A DNA stretch of 64,000 nt. It comes from JAMXLO01 sp963749575. GTDB lineage: Bacteria > Pseudomonadota > Alphaproteobacteria > Acetobacterales > Acetobacteraceae. Below, piece after piece: positions 63,286 to 64,000 of this stretch. The stretch spans positions 930,001 through 994,000 of the forward strand of contig CAVVNM010000014.1 in the NCBI GenBank assembly GCA_963749575.1, written 5' to 3'. The position numbers and the translations under genes are program-made. Position 1 is the first letter of the stretch. Each line of letters opens with the position of its first letter. The notes under the pieces are model-generated. The model had not been told where the DNA came from, searched no databases, and saw only the letters and a program-made list of their open reading frames with translations.

Positions 63286-64000
63286 TCACAGGTCGGCATT
63301 CGCGGGTATGCTCTCCGACTTCACGCCCATCGCCAACAGCGACTGGCGCATCCAGGTGCGAACCTGACGCGTGCCGGCATTATAGTCGGTCCAACTGTTC
63401 AGATAATCCCGCCAGCGCCGATCCGGCTCCATCTGCACGCCCATGGCACTCGGCAATGCGACGTAAGGAGCTTGCAGCAGGGTCACCTGCTCGAGCATCG
63501 GTGCCCTCGCGCTGACGCTCAGCGCATGGATCAGCGCATACATGATGCAGTCGGCACGGCGCGCCTGCATCAGCAGGATCGCATCGTCGCCCGCCTTCGC
63601 GCCGATCACCTCGGCTTTTGGCGCGTAACGTGCCAGCAGCACGTCGGTCAGCGAGCCGATCAGCGATACCACGCGGATCTCGGGTTTGTTCAGGTCCTCC
63701 CAGGTGCGCGGAGCAAAACCGCGGCGTGCCACGTAGCCAAACGGATGCATGTAATAGGCGCGGGTAAAGCCGATCGCCAGCGCGCGCTGCGGTGTCGGGT
63801 TCAGCGCGAACGCCAGGTCGATCTTGTTTGATTCCAGGTCGAGCACCGAATTCGCATAGGTGGATTCCACGTATTCCAGCTTGGCGCTGAACGGCGAGGC
63901 AATGCTCTTCGCCATCTCGATCGCCACGCCGGACCACTCGCCGGTCGAGAGGTCCTTGTGGAAGAACGGCATCTCGCCCGGCAGTGCCGCGACGCGCAGC
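63286..64000 (-). CDS. Amino acid-type ABC transporter binding protein (5' part outside window)
   Basis: The frame is open at the window end and reads RVAALPGEMPFFHKDLSTGEWSGVAIEMAKSIASPFSAKLEYVESTYANSVLDLESNKIDLAFALNPTPQRALAIGFTRAYY, a family 3 (polar amino acid) solute-binding domain. It continues with VVSLIGSLTDVLLARYAP and ends RTWMRQSLLAMGVKSESIPANADL. The N-terminus and signal peptide lie beyond base 64000. No other transport component is visible. Confidence 0.88.
   Translation of the reverse strand, partial: LRVAALPGEMPFFHKDLSTGEWSGVAIEMAKSIASPFSAKLEYVESTYANSVLDLESNKIDLAFALNPTPQRALAIGFTRAYYMHPFGYVARRGFAPRTWEDLNKPEIRVVSLIGSLTDVLLARYAPKAEVIGAKAGDDAILLMQARRADCIMYALIHALSVSARAPMLEQVTLLQAPYVALPSAMGVQMEPDRRWRDYLNSWTDYNAGTRQVRTWMRQSLLAMGVKSESIPANADL

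Overview
The window is 64 kb of GC-rich DNA from an alphaproteobacterium. Several features point, by inference only, to Rhodospirillales/Acetobacteraceae: a ccmC-D-E-F-G-H-I cytochrome c maturation block, a Ku/LigD repair pair, many ABC transporters and SDR/CoA-ligase catabolic genes, and two families of GC-rich palindromic repeats. No rRNA, tRNA, CRISPR array, intact insertion sequence or phage was seen. Genes are dense, lie on both strands, and are often joined by 4-bp ATGA/GTGA overlaps.

Layout. 0-4 kb: a PRC-barrel protein, Ku, and half of a polyamine ABC transporter. 3.6-8.8 kb: the ccm operon (minus strand), without ccmA/ccmB. 8.9-14 kb: a membrane protein, a decayed flavoprotein disulfide oxidoreductase, and a secreted Cache protein next to a PilZ-tailed chemoreceptor. 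14-19 kb: EVE, Rieske, acetyl-CoA synthetase, an SLC13/RCK transporter, DUF1993. 19.5-25.5 kb: a complete polar amino acid ABC transporter, an amidase with an SDR, and a HigBA-type toxin-antitoxin pair. 25.6-34 kb: glycerol kinase, a regulator remnant, an SDR, an EF-G paralogue, MarR, an aromatic-ring-cleavage set (DLH-LigA-LigB) and a serine hydrolase. 34-42.6 kb: a SelA-fold PLP enzyme, a class III aminotransferase, manganese catalase, a luciferase-like oxidoreductase, and a tightly coupled thioesterase/quinone-reductase/CoA-ligase/VOC operon. 42.8-50.9 kb: LigD, an aldolase/serine hydrolase/PhyH operon, an SDR, an amidase remnant, VOC and MBL proteins. 51-56 kb: EmrAB-type efflux, two small membrane proteins, an NmrA-like protein. 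56-64 kb: an amidohydrolase, a PNPOx-like protein with a DUF1348 protein divergent from a LysR regulator, a peroxiredoxin-like gene with an in-frame UGA, a HAD dehalogenase, glycogen synthase, and a solute-binding protein that runs off the end.

The most interesting signal is at 60233-60877. It is a peroxiredoxin-like gene whose first active-site cysteine codon is TGA (W-U-P-Y-C). A bulged-U hairpin lies 19 nt downstream and closely resembles a bacterial SECIS element, so this is probably a selenoprotein.

A second window-wide feature is about 20 single-base reading-frame breaks in otherwise well-preserved genes (ccmF/H/I, acs, glpK, EF-G2, ligA, ligB, glgA and others). Their number and type suggest uncorrected sequencing or assembly indels more than genuine decay. 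By contrast, three regions look truly degenerate: the oxidoreductase at 10.5-11.3 kb, the ATPase-TPR fragment at 27.1-27.5 kb and the amidase stub at 49.5 kb. Repeat elements have also been drawn into coding sequence, in the signal peptide of the polyamine-binding protein and in the N-terminus of the Rieske protein.
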